DNA from: a virus
Virus record (IMG/VR): IMGVR_UViG_3300017963_000190
Location: 124,001-188,000 of that record
DNA: 64,000 nucleotides
Strand: one strand, 5' to 3'
Part shown: positions 1 through 9,591 of the stretch, piece after piece
Layout of the letters: each line of letters starts with the position of its first letter
Numbering within the stretch: the first letter of the stretch is position 1
Program-made: the position numbers and the translations under genes
Notes under the pieces: model-generated
The model's database searches: none
What the model was told of the DNA's origin: nothing
The model's input: the letters and a program-made list of their open reading frames with translations, nothing else

Positions 1-2646
1 AAGGGCTGGGGCGCCGCTATTGTCGTAGGCTTCTTGCAGGGTTTCGCTTACGTCACCAAATGCTACCGCTTCCCACCCGGTTGCTGTTCCATCGGTATTG
101 ATGTACGCGTTTCCGTTTGTAGCTAGGCAGAGAGAACCAGCGGGGGCTACCGTACCTGAACCGGCACCAGTGTCTGGATCATTGGAAGATACAAACAGCT
201 CACAGGTCTGGGCGGTACCCTCCGCGTTGGTGAAGCTAGCGATCTGGCGGTCGTCGGTGGTGTCCAGAGCGGTGATGTGGAGAGCCGCGTTGGCATCCAG
301 ACCACTGTTCATGTTGATACCGACTTGACCGACACTGGTGTCTACATAGATGCTGTCGACATTGACGAAGAAGTCACCAGCTGGGGCCATCGATACATTG
401 CCAGAAGTGGCAGTGGTTAACGCGATGTTTCCAGATGCCGCATCAATTGTGACACCACCAGAACCGGCGTCGATGTCCACGGCTCCAGTACCAGAAGCCG
501 TAAGGTTGGCGTCGCTATTAGCCGCAGCGGTGATCTGCACGTCGCCACTGGTGATCGTGGAGAGAGTGAGAATTCCACTTGTGACGCTCACATTCGAGGC
601 CGCTGTACCATCGATGGAAAAACCATTCGTGTTGGTAGCGTCGATCGTGACCCCATCTCCGTCGATGTCAACGACATCAACTGAATCGATGACCACGTTC
701 CCGGATGTGGTGGTGGAGAGTGTGAGGCTCGCGCTGTCAACCGTGAAATTCGATGCCCCCGCTGCGTCCAGCGAAATCTGGTCAGTAGCATCGAGAAGGA
801 TGTCCACCCCATCAAGCTCTACGTTTCCTGTGTTGGCGCTTTGCGTGGCATCCAGATAAATGCTTCCACCTCCGCCAGTGGTGAAGATGGAGATATTCCC
901 GGTGTTGTGCTGCATTCCGGCTGAAATGTTCGTCAGCCAGATCGTTTTATCCTCTGCTCCATTGGAGGCATCCATTTGAATGGTGCCTGCATTGGTGGTC
1001 ATCTGAATTGACCCAGAGGTTGTGGCCCCGCCGATCATACTCGCGTTGCCAGTAGAAATGTGGACGTACTCGTTTGCCGTCCCAGTACCGCCATTGAGCT
1101 CGACCGCACCATCATCCGACTTCAGCGTCAAGACGCTAGCTGCCCCCGTCGCGCTGACAGTCATGTCCTCGGCGTTGGTAAGTGTGCGTCCGGCTGTTCC
1201 ATCGAAGGTGATGTTTGTTCCGACGTTGCCCAAAAAGTGGACTTCCTTGCCGCCGGACGATCCAAGGTCGATGGAGTTGTTGGTGTAGTTGGTCGCGATG
1301 TAGTCAGCGTTCCCAGCTTCATTGGAGATGACCCAGTTGGCCGCGTCGTCATCGATCTGGACTTCCCAGTCGTTGGTCAGCAGCTGCACCGGATTTGCAC
1401 CACCAGAAATCTGCTGGTCGTACGCACCCTGCAAAGATGTCGGAGTTGAGGTACCGGTCTCATTCCACTGTGCGCCACCGTAGAAGTAGAGCTTACCGCT
1501 CGTGGTGGTCAACGCGACATCACCGTTGGCGCCCGACATAGTCGGTGGCTCGTCCGGGGTGACGAATACCTGTGCGTTGATCGAGTCCTCGTCGTTGGCT
1601 AGGGTCAAAATGGCGCCGTCTGCTTCACCATAGGTGAGAGTGGTGCCACCAGTTTTCCCTACCGTCACTCTAGCAGCCGCGTCACCTGAGTACACCTCGA
1701 ACAGGTTGTCGTCTGCGTACGCGGTGAAACCGGATCCACCTGTATTTGAGTAGGTAGAATCCAGTGTGAGGCTGGTATCCGTGGCGATTGCTGATACGGT
1801 GTACACCGTTACAGAAGAAGCGGATTCACGGATCTCGATGGCATCACCGACGTTCAACTCGGTAGTGAATGACGTCCCCGAGCCAGTAACCGTGGCGTTT
1901 CCGTTGGTAGCAGACACCGTCCCGGTCAGCGCGATCCCGAGACCTCCTTGTGCAATGGCGCTCCCCTCTGGGATGAGCTTCAGGTCGCCGGTTGTGGTGG
2001 TGATGCTCTGCGCCGAGCTGAAGTTGATTGAAGTGTCCACGCTAGCCGTGATGGACAGTGTGTCACTAGAAGAATCACCGATATCGGTGTTTCCGTTGAA
2101 GGTGGCGCTTCCAGTGACTGTCTCCGATCCATCGACCTGCAAATCACCAGCTACCGTTGTAGTGACGCCAACGTCACCAATGGTGATGGCGGTTGCCTCG
2201 GATGTACCGAGGCTCAGAGTGGCTGCACCGGTGGTGTCGATCCCGGTACCAGAAACCGTGAGGTCGTCGATCGCCACCGAAACCGCATTGGCGGTTCCAA
2301 TGGAAATCGTTTTTGTGCTTTGAGCAGCTCCAACGTCAAAGCTGAGTGTGTCGGCGTTGGTGCTACCAAAAACGAGGTCAGCACCGGATGACGCGCCATC
2401 GATCGTGGTAGCCGTGACCGTTAGATCGTCGACACGTACCGATGTAGCGTTGGTCTGCCCAATAACGAGCTGCTCCGATGCATCAGCATCAATCGCCGCT
2501 CCAAACTCAATCGCGGTAGCATTAGTGCCACCAAGAGTGAGGGCCCCCGTGGACGAGTCTAGGCCCAACGCCAGCATGTTATCTGCTGTTGGGTCGAGCC
2601 TCGTTACCGTTCCCGAGGAAATATAAAGTGCGCGAACGTCTGCCAT
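1..2646 (-). CDS. Long tail-fibre-like protein, C-terminus beyond window edge (partial, 882 codons seen)
   Basis: The frame stays open from an ATG at 2646 to the left edge with no stop. A good Shine-Dalgarno site (AAGGAG, 9 nt spacing) precedes the start. The protein is almost entirely short beta-strand repeats rich in Thr, Ser, Gly, Asp and Asn. Near the N-terminus (residues 36-155) a unit of the form hydrophobic-x-hydrophobic-G-x-TNA recurs about five times. Residues 165-210 resemble the GNTDIGDSSSDTLSI-type segment common in long phage tail fibres. Residues 240-310 form a module (TGSGTSFTTELNVGDAI) also typical of fibres. A segment reading LQGAYDQ, echoed near the edge as LQEAYDN, occurs further on. 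This is probably a beta-solenoid or trimeric fibre shaft; the receptor-binding tip is not in view. Confidence 0.75.
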   Translation of the reverse strand, partial: MADVRALYISSGTVTRLDPTADNMLALGLDSSTGALTLGGTNATAIEFGAAIDADASEQLVIGQTNATSVRVDDLTVTATTIDGASSGADLVFGSTNADTLSFDVGAAQSTKTISIGTANAVSVAIDDLTVSGTGIDTTGAATLSLGTSEATAITIGDVGVTTTVAGDLQVDGSETVTGSATFNGNTDIGDSSSDTLSITASVDTSINFSSAQSITTTTGDLKLIPEGSAIAQGGLGIALTGTVSATNGNATVTGSGTSFTTELNVGDAIEIRESASSVTVYTVSAIATDTSLTLDSTYSNTGGSGFTAYADDNLFEVYSGDAAARVTVGKTGGTTLTYGEADGAILTLANDEDSINAQVFVTPDEPPTMSGANGDVALTTTSGKLYFYGGAQWNETGTSTPTSLQGAYDQQISGGANPVQLLTNDWEVQIDDDAANWVISNEAGNADYIATNYTNNSIDLGSSGGKEVHFLGNVGTNITFDGTAGRTLTNAEDMTVSATGAASVLTLKSDDGAVELNGGTGTANEYVHISTGNASMIGGATTSGSIQMTTNAGTIQMDASNGAEDKTIWLTNISAGMQHNTGNISIFTTGGGGSIYLDATQSANTGNVELDGVDILLDATDQISLDAAGASNFTVDSASLTLSTTTSGNVVIDSVDVVDIDGDGVTIDATNTNGFSIDGTAASNVSVTSGILTLSTITSGDVQITAAANSDANLTASGTGAVDIDAGSGGVTIDAASGNIALTTATSGNVSMAPAGDFFVNVDSIYVDTSVGQVGINMNSGLDANAALHITALDTTDDRQIASFTNAEGTAQTCELFVSSNDPDTGAGSGTVAPAGSLCLATNGNAYINTDGTATGWEAVAFGDVSETLQEAYDNSGAPAL

Positions 2647-2662
2647 GAGTTTTTACTCCTTC

Positions 2663-3121
2663 CTACAGTTTGCGAGCATTGAAATAGTTGCGGGCCTTTG
2701 TAACCCACGGCCCAAGTGTCGTCTTGTCTCTGCCCGCAGGTTCCGGTTTGTCGCCGGACATGTTCGCGTACCGGACGACCATTGCCTTTTCTTCTCGGGT
2801 AATCTGCTCGGTACCACTAACAGCAGGATCTATGGTTGGATCCCCCGTTGTGGACTCGAATAATTTTACGGAGCCCGGATTACCGATAATCCAGGTCCCG
2901 TTGACTTTTACGGCTGGTGGTGGCATCTGCTCGATGGAATCCATCATCCGCTGGTTGGTGGTTTCGATGATATCGGTGGCTGCTGCGAACGTCAGTTTGT
3001 ACAAGTGGCTCGCGCCATCCGTACGTGAGGCGAAAGTCACCGTGATGTCTCCAGAGCCATCAATAAATCCTTCATCCGTTAACGGCGTAATCAACGAGCT
3101 GTTGATCTTGTACTTCGCCAT
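2663..3121 (-). CDS. Hypothetical protein in the tail-fibre operon (152 aa)
   Basis: The ATG at 3121 has a good upstream GGGAGGAAG site. The first half is beta-rich and contains a GSGDITVTFASR-like stretch. The middle is helical (ATDIIETTNQRMMDSIEQ), followed by KVNGTWIIGNPGSVKLF. I recognise no catalytic motif, signal peptide or membrane segment. It lies 16 nt upstream of the long fibre gene in the same transcription direction, so a structural or fibre-assembly role is an inference from position only. Confidence 0.6.
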   Translation of the reverse strand: MAKYKINSSLITPLTDEGFIDGSGDITVTFASRTDGASHLYKLTFAAATDIIETTNQRMMDSIEQMPPPAVKVNGTWIIGNPGSVKLFESTTGDPTIDPAVSGTEQITREEKAMVVRYANMSGDKPEPAGRDKTTLGPWVTKARNYFNARKL

Positions 3122-3156
3122 ACTGACTTCCTCCCTTACCTTCTATAAATTTGGAC

Positions 3157-3191
3157 GCTTGTGTATCTGGCGGTCCCGTCAAAACACAAGC
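3157..3191. repeat. Inverted repeat in the 3122-3271 intergenic gap
   Basis: Arms GCTTGTGT (3157-3164) and ACACAAGC (3184-3191) are perfect 8-nt complements separated by 19 nt. The gap separates two minus-strand genes. No run of T follows on either strand, so it is not a clear terminator. It could be a leader hairpin or an operator. Confidence 0.35.
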
Positions 3192-3271
3192 AGAAACAGT
3201 TCCTGCTGAGGTTCCGATATAGGATAACTTGTTTTCAGAGTGGAATGGGATAGGCAGATTTTTGGAAGGAA

Positions 3272-3724
3272 TTAGCTGAAATCACGTTCTATTTCTAATT
3301 CCTGGAGAACACTTTCATCCACTTTGGAAAGGGCTTCGTCTAATGCGGCTGCTGACAAATCCCAGACAAGAGCTTCCCAGCCTTCGTCATATTCTCTGTC
3401 TGCTTCTAGGCAGCTATGGATGAACTCAGTGTTGTGCTCCAGATACCATTTTCTGAGCAGCTCATCTGCGAGGTTGGACACGGAATTCTTGGTGGCGCGC
3501 ACATCCTGCACAAAGGCGATAGCTGCTTTTGGGCTTTCGCCTGTATTGCTATCTCGCACAACTCCGATCAGGACAGGAGTATTATCATCCAGATCATAGC
3601 TCCCCTCTCCGCTGACCACGGTAGAGGAATTAAGCATCCGTGTGAGATCGTCCACTTCTGGATCGTTGCGGATGTAGTCCGCCCGTTTGGTTTTCCAGTC
3701 TGCTAATGATTTCCCAGAAGGCAT
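3272..3724 (-). CDS. Hypothetical acidic protein in the fibre operon (150 aa)
   Basis: The ATG at 3724 is preceded by TAGGAG at good spacing, 9 nt after the stop of the propeller-fibre gene. The protein is acidic and mostly helical in its second half, ending in a Glu/Leu-rich helix (LQELEIERDFS). A central beta segment reads DDNTPVLIGVVRDSNTG. There is no recognisable family motif. The position between two fibre genes suggests a chaperone or small structural protein, but nothing in the sequence proves this. Confidence 0.6.
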   Translation of the reverse strand: MPSGKSLADWKTKRADYIRNDPEVDDLTRMLNSSTVVSGEGSYDLDDNTPVLIGVVRDSNTGESPKAAIAFVQDVRATKNSVSNLADELLRKWYLEHNTEFIHSCLEADREYDEGWEALVWDLSAAALDEALSKVDESVLQELEIERDFS

Positions 3725-3733
3725 TTTGTTCTC

Positions 3734-6568
3734 CTACGGGTACTCGATCTTCAAGCGATACAGGTGCACCGTTTTTGGGTGCCGGCATTGGCATGGCATG
3801 TGAGCCAGCGCAAACATGAACCAAGTGCCCACTTCTGCTGGAATGGGGGACCAAATTATTTCGGCAAACAGCCCAATCTCTCCTATGGCCTCGATGGCCA
3901 CGTCTTTTGGCACTCGACACCAATAAGTAACTTCCCAAGGGTCCACTGGGTAATTTGTGGTGTCGTATGTGATACGCTCGATGCGTCCCCTATAGATTTC
4001 ATTGGCCAGCGCCGTATCCGCGGTATTCACCGGCACCACAGTAGTCGGTGTGGTGGGGTTATACCCTCCCGTGCCGATAGCAAAGTCACGGATAGCGTAG
4101 ATAGTGCCGTCCGTCTTCGACCTGTCTATATAACCAGTAACCGGTGTCTCTGCTAGATCGGTGAGTTGTAGATCAGTAGGGTCTGGGGTGGAGGTGACAA
4201 AATCTGGTGCGGTTTGGATCTGTGTGCGTAGTTGGGTTAAAAAAGCCTCCCCCTCCAGGATAACCATCCCGTACTCTGTGGCATCTATCTCAGCTACAGT
4301 CCAGGGGCTACCGGTAAACGGCGATGTGTAGAAATCCTGTTTTATGGCGAACCAGTTTGCTCCAGTGTTGTTGATAGGGAAGGTGCGCCCTATATAGGTC
4401 TCGTTGTTGTATCGGAGAATCGGCGCTACCAGAGCGCTTGTAGTGGCGGTCCCCAGACGCAGCGTAAGGCGCACTTCCAGTGCGTATACCTGCTCCCCAG
4501 CAGGAAGAGCTCCAATAGAAGGCCCGACAGTAAAGGATCCGTAGAGCAGCGATTCGGCTGCGTCTGCATCGGCGCCAATGTAGGACGCTGCATAGTCTGG
4601 CGGATCCTCGTCGATGTCTTGCCAAGGAGATTCGCCCGCTCCAGGGACCAGCGCCGGCAGCTGTTGATGGTAGCCGTCCGCAGTTGGGAACATATCATGC
4701 GTGGTGAGCGGCGTATATTTTTGGAAGGTCTCTGCTCCAATAGAAGTGCAGCGCAGATTTCCTCCGAAGTTGATGATTCCAGCCTCCATTAGGTCCGCTT
4801 CCGCAGAGGTCCATGCCGTGTAGCCAGGTGAGCCTGAAGGCCAACCTGTGTTCGGATCGTTGAGGAACTCTTCCTCAACAAGATGCCACACGTTGTCAGG
4901 AGGGATTACCCAACCGTCAGTACCATGAGCTCCGTAGTAATCTGTGCCAGCGGATCGCAACACCACGGCTGCCTGTGCGGGGGTGTCCGCGATGTTCTTC
5001 ACGACGCAGCTCACCTGTACCTTGTCGATATTTGGTGGTTTGAGTGGGGTTTGTATGTCCGTGAGCTCAAATACGGATATCGGTTCCCATTCTTTTTCTT
5101 CGTAGACTAGAGAGGTGCCAACCTCTCCTACAGCAAAGATATTTGTGCTTAGGGTTCCCCATACATCTAAAAGGTCGTTTGTTTGATGAGTAGGTTGCTC
5201 TATCCAAGCCGTTCCTGTCCAGCGAAGCGCTATGCCATCGTGGCCAACCGCAACCCGATCAGTAGTGGCCGTGTCTCCCCAAACACCACGCAATTCCAGG
5301 AGGGTACCTGAGGTCTGTGGATTCCAGTTGAAGCCGTCGTAATTGAGGATGGTGCCAGCCCTACCAACAACGTACACATTGTTTACTGCGTCTCCCCATA
5401 AACTATGGAGCTCCCAGATTACCCCAGAAGGTTGTGTGGCCCATGAGATCCCATCATAGTAGAGAATGGTACCATTTGATCCACAAGCGTAGACCTGGTT
5501 TACTCCAGCTCCCCACACGTCGTTTAGGTTATTGAGCACCCCAGAAGCCATGGATGACCACGCTACTCCATTATAGTGGAGAACGGTACCCGTTACCCCT
5601 ACAACGTAGACGTCGCTGGTGGATGTGCCCCATACGCCGTATAGGTCATCTGTAACGCCTGAGGTCATCTGTGACCAAGTAACCCCATCCCAATACAGAA
5701 TGGTTCCGAACTCTCCCACCACAAAAAGATCGGTGGCCGACGTTCCCCATACGCTGTGCAGGTTGTACTCTCGCAGGGAGGTTATTCCTGTATCTATGGG
5801 ATCCCAGTCAGTACCATTCCAATACACAATGGTGCCTTCGGTACCAACCGCGAAAACATCGTCCTCAGCAAACCCATAAACGCTATGTAAAATCCAGTCC
5901 AGGCCGGTGTCTTTAGCAGCCCAAAGCGTTGAGCTGTGGATGTAGCTTTGATCTCCGTCGTAGCGCCCAACAGACACATGTGCTCCAGTCGTGCCTGGGA
6001 AATTCGCCCACTGTTGGTGATTAGGCGCACTCGTGACATCTGAAGGCGAAAGCGTTTGGTGCGCGTACGGCTCCACATGTACCTGGAGCTCTAGCTTTGT
6101 GCACCGTAGCTCAGAGCCGCTTTCATACACCAATCCAGCTTCTAAGCCGTTTAGCCCTACCGCTGTCCATCCTTGCCCGTTGGGGATCTGGTGGTAGACA
6201 TGTGCCATCTCGACGTAGGTATTGGAAGTGATCTCGTACTCATCAGTATCGTAATCTACACCAAGGTGCCTAAGACGAAATTTAAAGCGCGTAGGAAGAG
6301 CGCCATTGACTCGGCAGGTGGCCACAAGTGTGGCACCAGATATTCTAACAGGGCGTACGTAAGCTCTGGTAAAACAATCGTCAAAATTGACTGTGAAAGG
6401 ACCAGACTCCGTCGCGTAAACGTAAGTAGTGTCTCCATCAGAGTTTGCTTCATTTATGGAGTCCCACATAGGAAGACCTGTGTTGGACGTCCAAGGAACC
6501 CTGGACCCCTGGTTATAAAATCCAATAGCGTCAGGGCGCAGAATTATTTTTGTTGGGGTAGGCGGCAT
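3734..6568 (-). CDS. Tail fibre/adhesin with seven-bladed beta-propeller and C-terminal collar-fibre domain (944 aa)
   Basis: Residues 1-225 include a beta-sandwich-like module ending ELRCTKLELQV. Residues 226-497 hold seven tandem repeats of about 38 residues with the signature L-x-x-VWG-x-S-x-x-D-V-Y-x-VG-x-x-GT-I-L-x-Y-DG-x-x-W, the form expected of a seven-bladed propeller. Two further beta-sandwich-like modules follow (about 500-790), each with a strand like the one at residue 155. The last 150 residues contain EIGLFAEI, the kind of EIGLF motif seen in phage tail-collar fibre domains. The likely role is glycan or receptor binding on the virion. It sits 7 nt after a paralogous collar-domain protein in one operon. 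Confidence 0.75.
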   Translation of the reverse strand: MPPTPTKIILRPDAIGFYNQGSRVPWTSNTGLPMWDSINEANSDGDTTYVYATESGPFTVNFDDCFTRAYVRPVRISGATLVATCRVNGALPTRFKFRLRHLGVDYDTDEYEITSNTYVEMAHVYHQIPNGQGWTAVGLNGLEAGLVYESGSELRCTKLELQVHVEPYAHQTLSPSDVTSAPNHQQWANFPGTTGAHVSVGRYDGDQSYIHSSTLWAAKDTGLDWILHSVYGFAEDDVFAVGTEGTIVYWNGTDWDPIDTGITSLREYNLHSVWGTSATDLFVVGEFGTILYWDGVTWSQMTSGVTDDLYGVWGTSTSDVYVVGVTGTVLHYNGVAWSSMASGVLNNLNDVWGAGVNQVYACGSNGTILYYDGISWATQPSGVIWELHSLWGDAVNNVYVVGRAGTILNYDGFNWNPQTSGTLLELRGVWGDTATTDRVAVGHDGIALRWTGTAWIEQPTHQTNDLLDVWGTLSTNIFAVGEVGTSLVYEEKEWEPISVFELTDIQTPLKPPNIDKVQVSCVVKNIADTPAQAAVVLRSAGTDYYGAHGTDGWVIPPDNVWHLVEEEFLNDPNTGWPSGSPGYTAWTSAEADLMEAGIINFGGNLRCTSIGAETFQKYTPLTTHDMFPTADGYHQQLPALVPGAGESPWQDIDEDPPDYAASYIGADADAAESLLYGSFTVGPSIGALPAGEQVYALEVRLTLRLGTATTSALVAPILRYNNETYIGRTFPINNTGANWFAIKQDFYTSPFTGSPWTVAEIDATEYGMVILEGEAFLTQLRTQIQTAPDFVTSTPDPTDLQLTDLAETPVTGYIDRSKTDGTIYAIRDFAIGTGGYNPTTPTTVVPVNTADTALANEIYRGRIERITYDTTNYPVDPWEVTYWCRVPKDVAIEAIGEIGLFAEIIWSPIPAEVGTWFMFALAHMPCQCRHPKTVHLYRLKIEYP

Positions 6569-6575
6569 TATGGCA

Positions 6576-7304
6576 CTAGAGCTGGATGTTTACGCGGATC
6601 GCGTAGGCCATTGTGTTGTTTTTGCAGATGATGGGGAAGTGCCCGATGGCCGCCAAAAAGGTGTCATCGATCTCGTGCTGGTTTGGTGACCAGACAATTT
6701 TTCCCCAAATGCCTATTTCGCTAAGCACTTCATTGGCCTCTGTGGTATCCATCATGCAGTAAGCACAAGCCGAATTTGGGTTAGGGTGCTCATACTCAGT
6801 GATATTCTTCGCTCCAGTAATCATCGTTTCGATGATACCGGTTGCTACCGGATCTGTGTACGACGATGGCGTTGTTGAAATGAACCCAGCTGAACTTACT
6901 GAAGCCACCGTAAGGGTTTCTGTGCCACTTCCTGTGGTAACCTCAACCAAGTATCCTTCCCTCAGATACGTAGTCAAGTCTTGGGTGCTGGTCACGTTTG
7001 TGTTGTTGGTTATTACCCCCAACGTTCCAGGAAGCGCTATTGGTGGGATCACCAGAGGTAGTTCTAGTGTCTGGGCGTCAGGGTTGGCTGGAACCGCTTC
7101 CTTGTAGTCGAACGGATCTACCCCACCCTGCCCAACAGAGAATTCCAAGAACTTCACGGCTGTACCATCCGTAGAACCGCGGGCTACCAGACGCATAAGC
7201 TCTGTGGTGGCTTCGGCGTCGATATCAAATAGCAGTCCAGAAGCTCCAGCGGGGTCACCACCGAATGATGCCGAACCAAAAAGGTCTGTACCAAATTTCG
7301 CCAT
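6576..7304 (-). CDS. Tail-collar-fibre-domain protein (242 aa)
   Basis: The C-terminal half carries SEIGIWGKIVWSP followed by a strand ending FLAAIGHFP. This matches the C-terminus of the 944-aa neighbour (EIGLFAEIIWSP, FMFALAHMP) and a 145-aa protein at 15 kb. The central part contains a TGSGTETLTVASV insertion resembling a small fibre module. The N-terminus begins MAKFGTDLFGSASFGG, as in baseplate-attached fibre adaptors. It probably links a fibre to the baseplate or collar. Gene spacing of a few bases on both sides implies one operon. Confidence 0.65.
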   Translation of the reverse strand: MAKFGTDLFGSASFGGDPAGASGLLFDIDAEATTELMRLVARGSTDGTAVKFLEFSVGQGGVDPFDYKEAVPANPDAQTLELPLVIPPIALPGTLGVITNNTNVTSTQDLTTYLREGYLVEVTTGSGTETLTVASVSSAGFISTTPSSYTDPVATGIIETMITGAKNITEYEHPNPNSACAYCMMDTTEANEVLSEIGIWGKIVWSPNQHEIDDTFLAAIGHFPIICKNNTMAYAIRVNIQL

Positions 7305-7310
7305 GGAATC

Positions 7311-8915
7311 CTATGGGATGGTGTAGAAGGGAAGCCAGAAATCTTGGTTGGGTCCTCCACCTGTTGAAGCATCGACAGCTATACGAATGAAGCCAGCGAT
7401 AGTGCCAGCGGTAAGACCGGTTACGTTGGTTGCGGTGGTCCCGGCTGTGTACGTTCCTGCTACTTCCCAGAATGGCTCGTCTACGTCTGTTTGGTTAAGG
7501 AGTAGAAGTGGTTTGGCAATCGTGTTGAGCGCAGTTATATACGCAGGGGATTGTGCGTAAAGTGAGTAGTCCCAACCATTGCCGGCAATAACTGCTCGGC
7601 TGGAATGACTACCTCCCTGATCCGTGAAGCTCAGGTTGATTCCATACATCCCCGATGCCAAATCTCCCCCACCCGCATCGCTTTTCAAATGCACACGAAC
7701 ACCAGACATGGCGGTGCCAAAACCAAGCCCCCCGGAAGTCATGGTCAACTCGAATGCAGAGAATGATGTTGTTGGGTCATCTGGCAACGAGGTGAGCTTA
7801 CCTGCTTTGCTTATTTCAAGCTTTGGTGTTGTGGCACCTACTACACCGTCGTAAAATGCAGCAACCGGCCCCAGCTTGGTCTGCCCTACCCTGAAACCAT
7901 CTGTATTACTGTTTATCTGTACATCAACTTGGCCGCCGTCACTGCAATGAAATACACGTGTCCCGGTTCCAATCGTTCCATCCCATACTGCAAAAGCATC
8001 GCCCGCTCCAGCATTACCTACGTGGAGTGCTACGTTTGCTGTATTCCCAGAGAACTCAAGCGAAGCACCGCTTATGCTCAGGATTTTGTCGTTACTGTAG
8101 AGCTGGTCCCACGTGGTGTATGCTGTGCTCTTGAGCTCGTTGATCGCCCCCACCAAGCTCTGCGCAGTAGTCGATGGTACCAGCTGCCCGCTTTCATTCA
8201 ACTCGATCGAACTGGAACCACGAGCTTTGAAAAGGAGCCTGGCTCCCCCTTCCGCAAATAATCCAAGGTCATCGTCGTTCCTGATCTCGCGAAACCCCGC
8301 CGCGTCAAATATTAGATCGCCGGCAATGGGCCCCTCGATTACCACGTCCGTTCCACTCCCACTTGCACTCCCAACAATCACCCGGCTTGTAGAACTATCA
8401 ACGCGAAGGAACTCTTTGCTGAAGGTTACGTCCCTGATAACGAAGTCTGACCCAGTGGCCCTAGGTGTCTCCCACGTGAGGTCGCCAGCATTTATGGTCA
8501 TCGTTTTACTGGCAGCGTACAGATCGTTCCATGAACCGATCCCGCCAGCTCCTGTGGTCAGATCGTAGAACGTTCCTACTGGATCTCCTCCTTTATGGTA
8601 CGAAACATTTTTCGTACCGGAGTCAACGAAAATGCCTGATTCACCTACAGCGCCAGGCCATGTAGCGTGCTCTCCAGCGAAACGCACGCCCTGATTGGGA
8701 GTCCCACTAATAGTCAGCAGTCCCCAGTCTACAGTCGAGGTGGCCGCATCGTTCAAGATACCTAGCCGGGTCTCGATAGCTATGACGGTATCATTAGTAT
8801 TGTTGCGGAATTCCGCAGCAATATTTATCTGTGGGTCTACTGGAGGTACGTTGTCTATAAACGGTCCCCCCAGTGTGACTGCGTCGTCAAGCGCGACTGG
8901 GTATTTGGTGGCCAT
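7311..8915 (-). CDS. Tail fibre-like structural protein (534 aa)
   Basis: The N-terminus (KYPVALDDAVTLGGPFIDNV, then AAEFRNNTNDTVIAIETRLG) follows a pattern I recognise from phage tail-fibre N-termini: YPVSLD at the start, then a helix ending in AIIAIETELG. Two internal segments repeat: WNDLYAASKTMTINAGDLTW and WDQLYSNDKILSISGASLEF. The second follows a GAINELKSTAY linker typical of fibre shafts. The remainder is Gly/Ser/Thr-rich beta structure. It is probably a trimeric fibre. Confidence 0.65.
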   Translation of the reverse strand: MATKYPVALDDAVTLGGPFIDNVPPVDPQINIAAEFRNNTNDTVIAIETRLGILNDAATSTVDWGLLTISGTPNQGVRFAGEHATWPGAVGESGIFVDSGTKNVSYHKGGDPVGTFYDLTTGAGGIGSWNDLYAASKTMTINAGDLTWETPRATGSDFVIRDVTFSKEFLRVDSSTSRVIVGSASGSGTDVVIEGPIAGDLIFDAAGFREIRNDDDLGLFAEGGARLLFKARGSSSIELNESGQLVPSTTAQSLVGAINELKSTAYTTWDQLYSNDKILSISGASLEFSGNTANVALHVGNAGAGDAFAVWDGTIGTGTRVFHCSDGGQVDVQINSNTDGFRVGQTKLGPVAAFYDGVVGATTPKLEISKAGKLTSLPDDPTTSFSAFELTMTSGGLGFGTAMSGVRVHLKSDAGGGDLASGMYGINLSFTDQGGSHSSRAVIAGNGWDYSLYAQSPAYITALNTIAKPLLLLNQTDVDEPFWEVAGTYTAGTTATNVTGLTAGTIAGFIRIAVDASTGGGPNQDFWLPFYTIP

Positions 8916-8960
8916 ATTGCAGGGTCCCTCTTGTAGCGAGGAAGAGCCGGAGAGACCTCA

Positions 8961-9257
8961 TTAATCAGGGGATACGATTTCCCCTGTTTCGAGGTTCACT
9001 TCTTGCCCCTCCTCCAATCCCAACTTCTCTTTAAGACCGGCGTACGCAGCCTCAAATTCCTTCAGCAACTCTGATTGCTGGCTTTCTGCCTCAGCCATTT
9101 TCTTTGGAAGCACATCCATCTCAATGGCCAGCGCGTTTTGCCTCTGCCTGAATGCGTCGATGGCTCCCTGTAGTACTTGAACTTTCAGACGCGTCGCATA
9201 TATCTTCAAACGCTCTGTTTCGTAAAGGTCGGCGCCGTTTTTTGCTTCTTCTGTCAT
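8961..9257 (-). CDS. Small coiled-coil protein, paralogue A (98 aa)
   Basis: A long heptad-like helix covers residues 12-75, followed by EKLGLEEGQEVNLETGEIVSPD. The same architecture (helix, then Tyr/Leu-Gly/Ile, then a polar run ending in NxxTGxI) occurs in the adjacent 98-aa gene and in a 97-aa gene at 31.4 kb. Start: ATG at 9257, 3 nt after the previous stop. The function is unknown. Small helical proteins of this kind may be fibre-assembly chaperones or minor baseplate parts. Confidence 0.65.
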   Translation of the reverse strand: MTEEAKNGADLYETERLKIYATRLKVQVLQGAIDAFRQRQNALAIEMDVLPKKMAEAESQQSELLKEFEAAYAGLKEKLGLEEGQEVNLETGEIVSPD

Positions 9258-9260
9258 GGG

Positions 9261-9557
9261 TTACTCGCCTCTTTGGATTTCGCCTGTTGCGATGTCGAAT
9301 TTGTCAATACGTGGAGAGAGGCCGTATTTTTCGTTCACGTTCCCCATCAGCTGCTGAAAATGATTCTCAGCTCCCTCTGCTTCAGCCTGCACTTTCTCCA
9401 ATTGCATTTGCAGTAGCTGGAGCTTGAGCTGCGCAACATCTTTCTCGCGCATACGAAGATTGATGATCATCAGATCTTCGTTTTCGATTTTGTCTGCAGA
9501 GGTGAAATCTTCTTGAGACGGTTTCTTGGTTCCTTTTTTGGCCTTCGTTTTTGCCAT
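9261..9557 (-). CDS. Small coiled-coil protein, paralogue B (98 aa)
   Basis: A basic N-terminus (AKTKAKKGTKK) precedes a helical stretch with many Gln, Leu and Glu at heptad positions (residues 30-75). The tail reads EKYGLSPRIDKFDIATGEIQRG and aligns with the tails of the other two paralogues. SD AAGGAG lies 8 nt upstream of ATG at 9557. A weak copy of the phage promoter-like motif lies at 9592-9606, just upstream, so a new transcript may start here. Confidence 0.65.
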   Translation of the reverse strand: MAKTKAKKGTKKPSQEDFTSADKIENEDLMIINLRMREKDVAQLKLQLLQMQLEKVQAEAEGAENHFQQLMGNVNEKYGLSPRIDKFDIATGEIQRGE

Positions 9558-9591
9558 AGGTCGAACTCCTTGTCTGACACTGGTTCTGTGT

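Noticed and set aside
98-2626. Several plus-strand frames opposite the long fibre gene
   Set aside because: They are shadows of the repetitive minus-strand fibre frame, which is open throughout and has a good start.
3122-3271. Terminator at the 3157-3191 inverted repeat
   Set aside because: No T-run follows either arm and the loop is long; kept only as an inverted repeat.
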